DNA of 64,000 nt from Piezodorus guildinii (taxonomy: Eukaryota; Arthropoda; Insecta; Hemiptera; Pentatomidae). The position numbers and the translations under genes are program-made. Below are positions 43,251 to 53,619 of this stretch, piece by piece. The notes beneath the pieces are model-generated. The model saw only the letters and a list, made by a program, of their open reading frames with translations, was not told the origin of the DNA and searched no databases. Position 1 is the first letter of the stretch; every line of letters begins with the position of its first letter. The stretch is from NCBI GenBank assembly GCA_023052935.1, contig CM041298.1:54195813-54259812 (forward strand), written 5' to 3'.

Positions 43251-43282
43251 CCTTATTTTATTATTTTATTAAATTAAAAAAA

Positions 43283-43430
43283 GGTTGAATTTGAAATGGA
43301 AAAGGTTGAATTTGATTTGGAAAAGGTTGAATTTGAAATGGAAAAGGTTGAATTTGACTTGGAAAAGGTTGATTTTGACTTGGAAAAGGTTGAATTTGAC
43401 TTGGAAAAGGTTGAATTTGACTTGGAAATG
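43283..43430 (+). repeat. 21-bp tandem array, right arm
   Basis: Seven units of AAGGTTGAATTTGACTTGGAA with GAAATGGAA variants. Being a multiple of three, it creates a false heptad-repeat frame EKVEFDL; the left arm gives the same frame on the other strand. Confidence 0.92.
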
Positions 43431-43445
43431 CTATATATATATTTT

Positions 43446-43850
43446 ATTTATTTAATCCTCTACTGTTCTACCACCAACGGTGTGAGCATCCTTTTTATAG
43501 AGCTTAATTCATAAATCTCTCTCCTGTGTCTATTTTCCTCTTCTTCTCCATTCCAGACCTCTTCTGTCAAAGGCTTCCTAAATCGCGCCTTCCCAAGTCT
43601 TCCTCGGTCTTGCTCTCGGTCTTAGACCTTCCACCCTTTTCTCATATACAGCCTTTGCTACTCGATTTTCTGCCATTCTGGAAACATGGCCGAACAATCT
43701 CAGTCGGTGCTCTTCAATAATATCCAGAGCAGGCCGAAGTCCCAGGTTTGACCGTATTATTACGTTTCTCACTAGATCTCTTCTCGTCTTCCCCTCCATT
43801 CTTCTTAGATATCTCTCTTTCTCTTGCGGAACTATCTTAGGTATGTTTTC
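43446..43850 (-). mobile_element. RTE-like LINE 3' end
   Basis: Minus-strand codons: NVIIRSNLGLRPALDIIEEH, RLRLFGHVSRMAENRVAKAV, EKRVEGLRPRARPRKTWEGA. This is the basic C-terminus of an endonuclease-reverse transcriptase ORF of RTE type, with the 'RLRLFGHVSRM' box. Past the stop is a 3' UTR with CACACCGTTGGTGGTAGAAC and a (TAAA)n tail. It abuts the foldback element's right TA tract. Confidence 0.8.
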
Positions 43851-44349
43851 ACTAACAAAATAAACAAAAAAGTTCATATTAACATATATCTCAAACTCAA
43901 TTATAAAACATATATCAAATTAAAGATTTATTATTTATTTACTACAATAATCCTGACAGTAGAAATTTTAAAGTGTTTGATACTAAGTAACAGGATTTGA
44001 TTACCTAATAAACAAATGAATGATAAGCAATGACAATAGTTGCTCATCTGTTTGTCTCGTTCTTTGTGTTTTATTGTATCATCGCGGTTTTTATCATCAT
44101 TTGTCTAGTTCTGTTTTAGTGTGAGTTAATACTGTGACACAGTTCAATTTATTAATATCATGGGAGTCACCATAAATTTATTCACTTTTGCGGTTCTTCG
44201 GTTAGGAAATTTTTCACATATTCGAACAGCAGCAACAACGTTTCTATATACCTTGCCATAAGTTATAAGCGTTTGGTGTGTTTTTTCTGCAAAAGTGAAT
44301 ACATTCTTGGTGTCTTCCAATATAATCATAAATTGAACGGTCACAGTAT

Positions 44350-44830
44350 TATTTTTTAAATTTATTTAATGATATTTACAACTGTTTAAAAATTACAAGT
44401 AAATGTGAAAAAAGTTAAAATTGGCTTGAGAAACTCAAGGATTGGATGATGGAGGAATTTGATGGCTTGGTAGATCCCCATAACTCAATACCATATATCC
44501 AAATAGGTCTTATAATGGATTTATACATTAACTTTTTGTAGTAGGTAGTAAATGTTGTTACAACCTGTATCTGCGAGCAGTTTCTTGTCTTTTCAGTCTA
44601 ATGCGAGGATTCCAAGTAAGACGTTTGTCAAGATGGTGTCCTAGGTAGTGGATCTGTTCAACAGGAATTAGTGGGATGTTACGAAAGGATGCAGTGTGGC
44701 AGGAGGTCAAAGGTTTGCGACGAAGGGTAAACGTGATTTGATGGAATTTGTTGGAATTGATTTTATTTCTCCATTTTTGACACCACTCTTCAATGGAGTT
44801 GAGGCAAATATTAGATTCAAAATTATTAAA
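44350..44830 (-). mobile_element. J2-type LINE fragment
   Basis: Minus strand: KFHQITFTLRRKPLTSCHTA, IPLIPVEQIHYLGHHLDKRL, TWNPRIRLKRQE, RPIWIYGIELWG-like codons, then a 3' UTR-like T-run (44351-44370 region on plus). It overlaps the J2 segment at 56251-56640 but includes more of the upstream RT. Several frameshifts. Confidence 0.75.
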
Positions 44831-45436
44831 AAGTCAATTTCAAGTATTGTATTTATATCGTTACTGATAAATCTACATATGTACTCAAAATCATTAATTT
44901 CTGAGATATCAATATCCAGAGCATCGGATGTTCCGACATGAAATGCTGTAAGACCTACATGCATACCTATTCTGACAGTCAATACGAAGTTGTGAAATCA
45001 GATCTTACCCTCACTGCCTGGGAGATGTACCTTGAATGTTCGAATCGTTGGGGTTGAAATGACCACTTGAGAACTGTCAGTATTCTACCTCCGTGTCTGT
45101 TCCCGATGGATCATGCTAATGATTTGATCCTTCCTGAACCAGGAACAGATTCGGTTACGTCGCTATGCATTACGTCTATCAAGGAGTGCATTTCTAGTGA
45201 TCGAAATGCCATATTTCTTTAACCAGTATTTGAAGTCCTGAAGCAGAATTGTTTCTCCTAGTCTGTAATAATAGGTACCTCGTACATGGTTGTTTATTAA
45301 GAGAAATCTAAAATATGTCAAACAAAAAAGAAATGAATAAATCTAGCGTCCCATATGTTTCCCTTAATACCTAACTTGAAATAAAATTTAAAATGCTCCT
45401 ATTTCCTTGGAAATAGTTATTTTGCATTAAATTCTA
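44831..45436. other. Unassigned DNA
   Basis: Less AT-rich between 44990 and 45230; short open frames on both strands have no recognisable content. It could be an older portion of the flanking LINEs or host DNA. Confidence 0.35.
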
Positions 45437-47550
45437 TATTTTTTTTATTAATATTATTTATTTATTTATACAGAGCATCTACCCATTAAGGGTCATTAGC
45501 TATATACATAATTGTTTTTTTTTCTTAAAATAATTTCATTTACAAGACAATAATGGTGAATGTTTGGTAGAAGGACATTATATCTTAAATCACATTGAAG
45601 ACTATACATTTTTTTAAAAACTTAAATACTTTTTGAACACACACTTCACTGTTACCTAGTGCTATTTCCAGCCTGGTGTCAATTCCGCACTCCGTTCTTG
45701 CAACGCTGAAGGCCCCGCAGTGCAGTACGATGTGCTCCACCGTCAGAGGTGCCTCACAAGTCCTGCAGGTCGGTGGGTACAATCCTTTCATTAGGTAACT
45801 ATGTGTCAGTGCTGTGTGTCCGCTTCTTATCCTGGCCAGAACCACTTCCTCGCGCCGGTTTTTCCTCTCTGACGTTTCCCATATCCCTGGAGTCTCTTTA
45901 TTTTTTCCTAATTTGTCTTTAGTTTTACTCCACTCAGCAGCCCATGTAGTATAAATCATTTTCTTGACGTATTTTCGCCAGTCCGATGCAGTTGTCTTAT
46001 TGACACGTGTCACTTCCCTTCCAGAGTCCATCCTTGCATTATTAGCCGCTCGATCAGCGTCCTCATTGCTTCCTATGCCCAAGTGAGATGGGACCCACAA
46101 AAATTTTATTGTTTTTCCTTCACTTTCGCATTCTTCCTTGAGAATCTGGATTCTTTGAACCAAGGCTTCTTTTGAGTACCTATTCTCTGTTGACTTTAGA
46201 GAACTTAGAGAATCAGTTACAATCAGGTGATGTTGGTGGTCGTGTTTTACTATGATTTTCAAGGCTTTTCAGATCGAGTAGAGCTCTCCAGTGTATACAC
46301 TATTTGGTTCTGGTAAAACATTTTTGCTACAAATAGAGCCCATGAAAACAGCACAACCAACTTCGGAGTTCGATTTAGAAGCATCCGTGAACCAAAAGCG
46401 GTAATCGAAATATTGTTCTTCCCGCTCTTTATACAGCTGGTCGTATACATGTTGAGGTGTTGTGAGCTTTGGGAATACAGTTAAACTGTAATCGATCTGA
46501 TTTTCCATTTCCATCCAATTTGGTACTGAGCTATTTGGCATCGTAAAGATTTCTGGGATTACTATTTGTAAATCGTTTGTCAGTTTTTTGAACCTGTTGT
46601 AGAAACATCTACACGATTCGTGAGGTTCTTCGCTTGCAATTGGATATGCCGTGGATTCAGAAGAAAAAAGTTATTTTCTTGACATCAACGTGCCCACGTA
46701 TGCCAGTAGCAGGTATTTCCTTCTTGTTTCTAATGAGGGCTCACCACTCTCCACGACAGGCTTCCGACAGGTGTTGTTCTGAATGCTCCGATACAGAGGC
46801 GAAGAGCTTGATTGTGAATTGGATCCAGTAACCTCAAAGTCGAAGCGCTAGCTGAACCATAACCGACAGCTCCATAGTCAATTATAGGTCTGAAAAGGAC
46901 TCGGTATATCGTTAATAACGTTCGCCGGTCAGATCCCCACTGAGTGTTGGCTAGTACTTTAAGTAAATTTAAGCCTTTTTGACATTTTAATTTTATATGA
47001 CGAATGTGTTGAGACCAGTTTAGTTTTTGGTCAAAGTAGACGCCTAAGAACTTGATAGTGCTGGCGTAGGAAATGGGTTGATTTAAAAGTGTCAGTGACG
47101 GGTGTGTTTGACATTTTGTTTTTTTGCAAAAGTGTACAGCTATTGTTTTGGAGCTTGAAAAGCTAAAACCTGTGGTCCTAGACCATGCTTCAAGGTTCTT
47201 CAATGTTTTTTGTAACTTCCATTCAATATACTCTAACGACTTGTTTCTTATATAAATTGTAAAATCGTCAGCAAACAAAGAACATCTTACTTCAGGTGGT
47301 GTTGTCTGTGCTATGCTGTTTATTGCTATTAGGAATAAAGTTACACTCAGTGGGGATCCTTGCGGCGTACCGTTCTCCTGAAGGAACGTTTGAGAAAGAT
47401 TAGGACCAACTTTAACCTTGAATTTTCTTTCTTTGAGGAAGTTATTGATGAATATCTCCGTGAGGCCTTCTTTTGAAAGAGTGCTTAGGACATTGTATCT
47501 CCACATAGTGTCGTGTGCTTTTTGGATATCAATGGACACAGCATAATATT
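45437..47550 (-). mobile_element. I-type LINE with RNase H, 5'-truncated
   Basis: Reverse-transcriptase and RNase H coding regions on the minus strand, followed by a short 3' UTR and a (TAAA)n tail (TATAAATAAATAAATAATAT on the minus strand near 45455). An RNase H domain after the RT and a TAA-rich tail fit the I clade and its relatives. The 5' border lies near 47550, inside the RT. Confidence 0.85.
45585..47545 (-). pseudogene. Reverse transcriptase + RNase H ORF of I-type LINE
   Basis: Begins inside the RT: SIDIQKAHDTMWRYNVL (motif A), NGTPQGSPLSVTLFLIAIN (motif B), SLFADDFTIYIRNK (motif C, catalytic DD), IKFLGVYFDQKLNWSQHI (motif E), RPIIDYGAVGYGSAS, RLCIGAFRTTPVGSL. Frameshifts and a stop follow near 46640-46780. 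RNase H is readable in one frame from 46541: YRFWFTDASKSNSEVGCAVF (first Asp), PNSVYTGELYSI (Glu), an in-frame TGA, then HLIVTDSLSSLKS (second Asp), FLWVPSHLGIGSNEDADRAA (His and last Asp). After it comes a Cys/His motif, CRTCEAPLTVEHIVLHC (45730-45790). All four RNase H catalytic residues remain, but the stop and frameshifts make it dead. Confidence 0.9.
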
Positions 47551-48219
47551 ATTTATAGGAACGAGAAACGTTTTTAAGGACACTAAGGTCACTAATTCTA
47601 GTGCTGCGCAGAAAGGAAGAAAAACTTAAAGATACTAAATATAATATTATAGAAACCATGTTATTATTTGCCATTACGAAAATATTTTCAATAAGGGAAT
47701 ATGATATCACCTAGATAATATTAGCTATTGTAGACATGGAAGGGAAAAAAATCTCTCCTCTCCACCCTAATTCCAGAAGACTTTCAATTTTGTCTGTATA
47801 CTAAAAAAAAAAACCGTGTTATAGGTAGGTGTATTACATTTATCATAAGTTTTGAATTCATCATCCAATATTTTTTTAAAAACATTTATGTTGTCCTGTT
47901 CCAGAAGAACTTCACATTTTTTCTCTATTTATTTATATAATTATTATATTATAAAGGGGTATTGGGCGCATAGAACATATATTTTATCATTTATTTTTCT
48001 TTTAATAATTTATAGCTAGTTCTGATTCTAAAATATTATTTTCTCTTCTTTTTTTTTTTTTTTTAAATAACTGAGTTATTGATGTAAGCAACTTTTAAAC
48101 GTCGACTGTTTTGAAATTAATCAGCAGCAATCAAAGCCGAAGTGATAGGTCATCGTTGGATATCGTGTTTGTTTTTGCTGATAAATTTTGAAGAAAACAA
48201 ATCAAAGTTCGGAGGAAAC
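47551..48219. other. AT-rich DNA, no feature recognised
   Basis: No gene or repeat supported. There is a T-run near 48050. The stretch 48110-48219 leads directly into the terminal repeat of the next element. Confidence 0.45.
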
Positions 48220-48224
48220 CGCCG

Positions 48225-49256
48225 CACAGTGGGGAAAACAGCTGTTCTGAGAGAAGGTAGGTATGGGTTTTTTAAAATAAAAATAAAGAAACCTTCATTG
48301 GAAACTGCTATTCATGATTAATATTTAAACAAAAAATTAATAATTGTTACAAAGTATCTAGATAGTGGTCTGAATCGAACTTAGGTATCAATACGAATTA
48401 TGGTTTGTTTATACTTATCTGTAATAAAGTATGTTTCAAAGGCAGAGGGATTTGTTTTCATTTTACTAGAAACTTGTGCTTACGTTCACATATCTAATCC
48501 CATTGAGCTTCTCATCGTTCTTTCGAATTTAGAATTTTGCAATCGTATGATAGCCGTTTTTACCACAGTGCGACACCATTGAGATTCAATGTTTTTTGGA
48601 TTCTAAATCTTAGGAATGTCAAAATATCGAAGATTTTGGCGATTTCAATACTTTCTTCATCCAAGGAGTTAAAATCGATGGGTTTCTAAAAAAAGTATTA
48701 TATGAACAATATATGTAAATATCGATGCCGCAAATAGCCGCAGACGATTCTTGTAAAAATTGTTTTAACAGTCCATTTAAAAAAAGTGTTTGTTGGATTC
48801 AAAGGGAATCCAGGTGAATCCTAGAGTGTATGAATGATTGAAAGTAAACTTTCCAAAAATTACAAAATTCATAAGTACCATCGTATTTTAATTACTAATT
48901 TTGTATCTCTTAGCTTCCGCTGGCTCTCACCAGTGATGCGGCTGAGAGGGAGGCGCTGGGATCCTTTGGGCTCTGCTTGTCCTTCCACAAGTGGGGGGAC
49001 AAGCCCCGTCCGGGGTTCCCGAGCTGATTGTAAATATTGTACATAGGTATGAATGAGACATGTTTTGTTTATTTATTTGTTAACTTCATTTATTTGTATT
49101 TATTTTGTCTATAAATTTTGTTATCGTATACGTTTATTTATTTTGATTTTATTTTATGTAATTTGACTTTCCTTTTGTTTATATTGTAAATATTGTATGA
49201 ATGAGATCCTGTAGCACTATTATTATTGTCTATTATGACAAATTGTAATATATACG

Positions 49257-49329
<73 letters not shown>

Positions 49330-49637
49330 TATCTGTTATCTTCAATTGAAGCTGCCATTTATGATTATAATTAAATTTTTTTTTTACACTTATCAATTTT
49401 TATACAATTTTCACAACTTATCTAAACGGAAGTCTGAACTGAACTGAGAAATTAATACGCAGTACTAATGTTAATAATTACTTACAATTAAAGGATGTTT
49501 AAAAGGTATAAAAGGTAGAGGGACTCGTTTTCATTTCTCAAGACACTTGTGTTTACATCCGTAATAATATTGGGCTTTTTATCGCACTTTCGAATTTTGT
49601 CTTTTGGACTCCTAAAATAGCAGTTTTCCCCACAGTG
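48225..49637. mobile_element. TIR element with CACAGTG ends (Transib-like?), nested LINE inside
   Basis: The left end CACAGTGGGGAAAACAGCTG (48225) and right end CAGTTTTCCCCACAGTG (49621-49637) form an inverted repeat of about 22 bp. The preceding five bases CGCCG (48220-48224) and the following CGCTG (49638-49642) match at four of five positions. A third end, TTTTTACCACAGTG, lies at 48557-48570, so two related units overlap or are arranged in tandem: 48225-48570 is similar to about 49340-49637 (CAAAGGCAGAGGGATTTGTT versus AAAAGGTAGAGGGACTCGTT). Transib transposons have CAC-starting ends, resembling the RAG signal heptamer, and GC-rich 5-bp target duplications. No transposase is encoded. Other superfamilies with CAC-starting ends cannot be excluded. 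Confidence 0.55.
48913..49326 (+). mobile_element. J1 LINE 3' fragment with 66-nt poly-A
   Basis: A J1 3' UTR (TGATGCGGCTGAGAGGGAGG, CCACAAGTGGGGGGACAAGC) ending TTGTAATATATACGAATT and 66 uninterrupted A (49261-49326). Flanking copies TTGTATCTCTTA (48901-48912) and TTGTATCTGTTA (49327-49338) are the target duplication with one difference. It interrupts the CACAGTG element. Confidence 0.9.
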
Positions 49638-49649
49638 CGCTGGCGGCGT

Positions 49650-49684
49650 ATCTGTATGTGTGCGACAGACGCATACATACAGAT
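49650..49684. repeat. Short inverted repeat
   Basis: ATCTGTATGTGTGCG, loop ACAGA, CGCATACATACAGAT: a 15-bp stem with one mismatch, 12 bp beyond the right end of the CACAGTG element. Confidence 0.85.
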
Positions 49685-51022
49685 TTCTTTTCTATTCAGA
49701 TTAGATTTAGATGCCACGGATCATGAATTATAGTACATTGTGTTCTAACTAGGAAAATTGACCTAATATGAAGGTAAATGTTACAGAAACCAAGCATTAT
49801 ACGAAAATACTCATTACAATATAAATTAATGGACATTGAATAAGCTTTAACCTAAGACCTGATAGATGATAGGTAGTGGTCTTATAGGTTTCGAGATATC
49901 TTTGTCCATATAGTACATTGTGTTATTTATTTATTTTTTTTTCATGGTTGCTTAAAAGGTTCATCAATGAAAATATCAAAATAATCTTTTACAAATTGAA
50001 CAGTTTCATCTGAGATTTATCATTTTGGAAGAATAATTAATATGGGAAAACTACATCGTGCAACATAAAATTATAACTGAAACAAAAACTCTTTCAAAAG
50101 TTATTAATCCATTATTACGATTACATATCTCTATCCTTACGGTTGTTCATTTTATTATAGTCAATATTAATATATTTATCATTGATCTAAAGTGCTTGAT
50201 TTTATTTTTTTTAATTTTATTTTTTTATAAAATGAATTAGGTAGAAGACATGAATAATTATATAAATAAGAGTAAAAAATATATATATATTTTTACCAAG
50301 ATCTTTATAGTAGCACTTAAAAGGAATTTTTTTAATCATCATGCATTTCTAACTTACGTTGAGGGATATTATTCAATTTTCTAAATATAAGTTTATTGTA
50401 GATTTACTCGGAAAGGACATGTTTCCTGAATAGATTCCATATTTCGGCCTATTGTTAACTCATGCATATAACATCTTCATACTAATGAGACTCATTACAA
50501 TCTGTTGTCCCGCTATTTTGCTAATTCAGGTAATCAGTCTAATTATTCTGCGATTAGAGCGAATTCCGTTACGGTTCATTTACGGTCCTACGTGATTTTC
50601 CTAGTACAGCACATGTCTCGTATTGTCCATGAGGAACACCGTCGCATACACAGAGCGTCTCCCTCTCCGAGCCAAACAGCCGACAAATAAACTACATGAT
50701 ATCTAATTGCCGTAGGAATCTGTTCCTCCATTCATCGCTAATCATCGGGAATTATTGTAGTTCCATGATGACATGCCACTGGACCTTTGACGAGCTATTC
50801 ACTGGAGAACTGGAGAAGGACATTCAAAGGAACGGGATTAAAGAGGAAGAAAGGGACCTCTCGTAGCCCGGGCTACAATTATCCTTCTATTCTCTTCTTA
50901 TCTCATTGTCATTTAAACATTAATTATTCTCATATATGTTTTTGGCAGTCTCTTAAATTATTGTCTTTTATATTATGAACAATATTATAATATGTATGTG
51001 TTGTAATGCAGAAAAATAATCT
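49685..51022. other. No gene recognised; GC-richer patch 50490-50880
   Basis: The patch at 50490-50880 has mixed composition and no match to other repeats of the window. Open frames at 50505-50690 and 50787-50978 have no recognisable domains. It may be host regulatory or non-coding DNA. The rest is AT-rich. Confidence 0.35.
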
Positions 51023-51860
51023 AGTGATGGCAACACACGACTTTCACTTACCTGTGTTGATAAATTCAATTTAAGAATATTTAATACAGTTAGAGATGAA
51101 AGTAAGTGAATCTAATAAAGAATGATCTAAATTGAATTTCCTTAGAAACATGTATTTTATTATATAATCGATTATATTATTATTTAAACAGCCAGTTAGT
51201 TTTATTGTCGTTTCAAAACTCTCCATTAACTTTTACAAGCTTGTGCATCTGATAATATTTTTCTTAAATATTTAGCTTTCCAACGATATATTATACATCT
51301 ATATTACTGTTCTTATGTTTAAATAAAAAAAAATTGCATTAAAAAATATGCTTGCAGTTTTCTCGTTTAGTTGATTATGGAATTCGTTCAACTTATATAT
51401 TTAGCTGTTTTTTAGATTTGCTAATAAGATGATATGATCAATTTTATAAAACTACAAAATTAAAGGTATTTTAGAAGTAGAAAATTGTAGATATCGGATT
51501 TAACCCGTGCCAGAGTAATTAAATCAGATTGAAACCTACATTATATTAAAGCACGTCCAATTTTAGATCGATGTAGCGAGTTTAATTAAAATCGTAAGAG
51601 CTGTTTTTTGTGAAAATCGTAAAAAGGTGCAAAATACATGGTATATAGTGGCTCTTCTGGTTAGCCGATTTAGATGAAAAAGTTTCCGTAACATCTAGGG
51701 CGTATAGTTGTCTTAAATATGAAATTTCAGTTCCTTACGACTTTTGCGCTAGACTTACCACACAATCACACATGGACACACAGACCCACAGACCTTTTTG
51801 CGGGACTTGGTCATTTGGACATCAGAGGGGAGGCCTTTTTCGTTTCAGAAAATGTTGGAA
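51023..51860 (-). mobile_element. Family A element, reverse, left end lost
   Basis: Starts with GGCAACACACGACTTTCACT, then AACATGTATTTTATTATATA, TTTAGCTTTCCAACGATATA, AAATCGTAAAAAGGTGCAAA, GAAATTTCAGTTCCTTACGA and TTTTTGCGGGACTTGGTCAT. The usual palindromic left end is missing; the sequence degrades after TTGGACATCAGAGG. Confidence 0.85.
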
Positions 51861-52034
51861 AAAAAACAAAAAACAAATATATAAAAATCATAGGTCAAAG
51901 AAGGTTTTAAGCAGTATATTCAGTTTCGTTAAAAACATTTTTTTAGATTAAATATTATTATATTATTAAATACAATATTATTTAATATTTTTTTAATATA
52001 TAATATTTTTTTCTATTAATATAATATTAAAAAA

Positions 52035-52215
52035 AAAAACTTGTGCCACTCCAACCCATAAAGCGTCTTGGGCTCAGTGCAAATACGTACTGTTTCTATA
52101 GCAACGACAGTGCAATGAGGTGATTATGCCTTGATTCACACTCAGCCGCCAGGTTTTCCCCCAAATTTTTTTGGGTGTCCACTTTAAAGAGGCTGGGTCT
52201 ACCCTCTGAGGGAGA
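52035..52215 (-). mobile_element. SINE-E 3' part
   Basis: CACTCCAACCCATAAAGCGT, GTCTTGGGCTCAGTGCAAAT, AATGAGGTGATTATGCCTTG and CCACTTTAAAGAGGCTGGGT reverse the body of SINE-E. The tRNA-like head is absent. Confidence 0.75.
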
Positions 52216-52325
52216 CCTGTGCTTAATATGTGGGAGCCGATACTAGACCTAAAGAGAAACAAACAAGCCCATAAGTATTGCGAATACACTGATTGTCAAC
52301 GATCAGGGAGGAAAGTCATAGCTTG
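52212..52325 (+). repeat. Direct duplicate of 52690-52800
   Basis: CTGTGCTTAATATGTGGGAG, AAAGAGAAACAAACAAGCCC, CTGATTGTCAACGATCAGGG versus CTGTGCTTAATAAGTGTCAG, CAAGAAAAACAAACAAGCTC, CTGATTGTCTACGATGAGGG: two diverged copies about 480 bp apart. Origin unknown. Confidence 0.75.
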
Positions 52326-52689
52326 AGGTTTTTTATGTCCAAGGTTTTCATCAGAAAAAACTCATATATATACATATATATATATATATATTCTTGATGT
52401 GCACGCCTAGTAAAAACAAGTGGTACCAGATGAAAGAAGAGTAAAATTCCCAGAAGGTTAAGAAGTCGCACATCTTGCAGAAAATTAAATTTGATATTTC
52501 TAAGATTAGGACATTTCAGGAAGTTATTACTCTTCTGTCTTTAGGTTTTATATTTTCCGGATCTGTGAAAAACTTCTTTATTTAATTAGCTTTGATATGA
52601 TGCAACAAAAATCATACCTTTATTGGTAAATCATGGATGCGAGGAAGAAAGAATTAAAAAAAAAAAAAAAAAAGGACCTAAAGTAAATC

Positions 52690-52800
52690 TGTGCTTAATA
52701 AGTGTCAGATATGTGAGGAACCGATAATAGTCCTCAAGAAAAACAAACAAGCTCATATGGTCCATAGACTGATTGTCTACGATGAGGGAGGAAAATCAAA
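52690..52800 (+). repeat. Second copy of the 52.2-kb duplicate
   Basis: See the first copy. The interval between holds a short (TA)n and AT-rich DNA, with an A-run near 52657. Confidence 0.75.
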
Positions 52801-53240
52801 TTTTGACATTTTCCTGTTACCCGTGATTTCATAGAATCACAGTTAAAAGCCAAAACGAGGCGGAATTCCTTCATTCCGCTTGTAATCAAACAGAAGTTGC
52901 AGTTCTCTGTCAAGAAACAAATACCCGACCACAAGCGCTCCCTCAGGTATGCCGGATAATGACTGAAATGGAAATTATTTCGCGACAGGGCGGTTTGAGG
53001 TTGCATCGAAATAAGATTGGCCGTCAAAGGGAGCACTGTTCTGGCTAAGAATGAAAAATTCCAGAGGCCCTCTCCCCGAGAATAAGTCCTTTGATGTGCC
53101 GCCCGCCCTCCCAGCGGCCACAAGCAAGACAAATTAGCCATTAAATCCCAAGCAAACCAAGGGGCGACATCTCATAACCTAGCTACAATATTTGCCTACC
53201 GCCTCCCTCTCCAACCCTCCCTGTTTGTTCTTCAATATTA
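52801..53240. other. GC-richer unique DNA with orphan open frame
   Basis: A 135-codon frame on the minus strand (52734-53141) is the longest non-transposon frame in the window. It shows no domain, signal or repeat that I recognise, and it overlaps the duplicated segment at its end. Likely a chance frame in a less AT-rich patch. Confidence 0.3.
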
Positions 53241-53619
53241 GAAGTTGTTTCTTTCATTTCGGGTTTCTTTATCGTCACTTGCAAACAGAATTTATTCATG
53301 GAATCGAAAATTCATGTTTTTTTTTAAACAAATAACGTTGCCAAGTATTACACAATCGTTTTTTGTTTCTAAATAATCAAATTATGTGATTACGATTTAT
53401 ATACTGTGTAGCCAATTAACTTAAATGTGTAGGAATAATTTAATCAATGAGCTTAAGAAAAAGGAACCATTAACCCAGGCTCTTAATGTTCAAGGAAAAT
53501 GGTCAATGACTTTTGCTAATGTCAAAACGTTATATCTCCTCAATTTATTACTGAATGGTATTAATGAATTCGTGTACCGGATGGACGAGAGACATTACAT
53601 CTCTTAATGAAGGAGTTAA

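Larger units (their letters stand above)
41850..43431. mobile_element. Foldback element with arms made of inverted tandem arrays
   Basis: A 1.58-kb symmetrical structure. Both outermost ends are GCATTTC(C/T)AAGTC(A/T)AATTC when read inward. Next come 21-bp units (AAGTCAAATTCAACCTTTTCC and variants): about four on the left (41856-41944) and seven on the right (43283-43430). Further in are 109-bp units containing GTTCGTTACCGATTATACTA and TTTTAATCGCGCTCGCTCAA: three plus a partial on the left (starts near 42086, 42195, 42304, 42413) and the same unit reversed on the right (spacing again 109 bp near 42971, 43080, 43189). The left arm has about 100 extra bases between the two arrays. The centre (about 42430-42940) has no inverted counterpart and no open frame. 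Flanked by TA repeats. This architecture matches foldback-type DNA elements; no transposase is encoded, so it would be non-autonomous. Confidence 0.85.

Noticed and set aside
49226..49447. Poly-Lys frame
   Set aside because: Translation of the 66-nt poly-A tail of a LINE.
52734..53141. 135-codon frame on the minus strand
   Set aside because: Longest orphan frame, but no domain or repeat of coding character, and it runs through a duplicated non-coding segment. Kept only as unassigned DNA.
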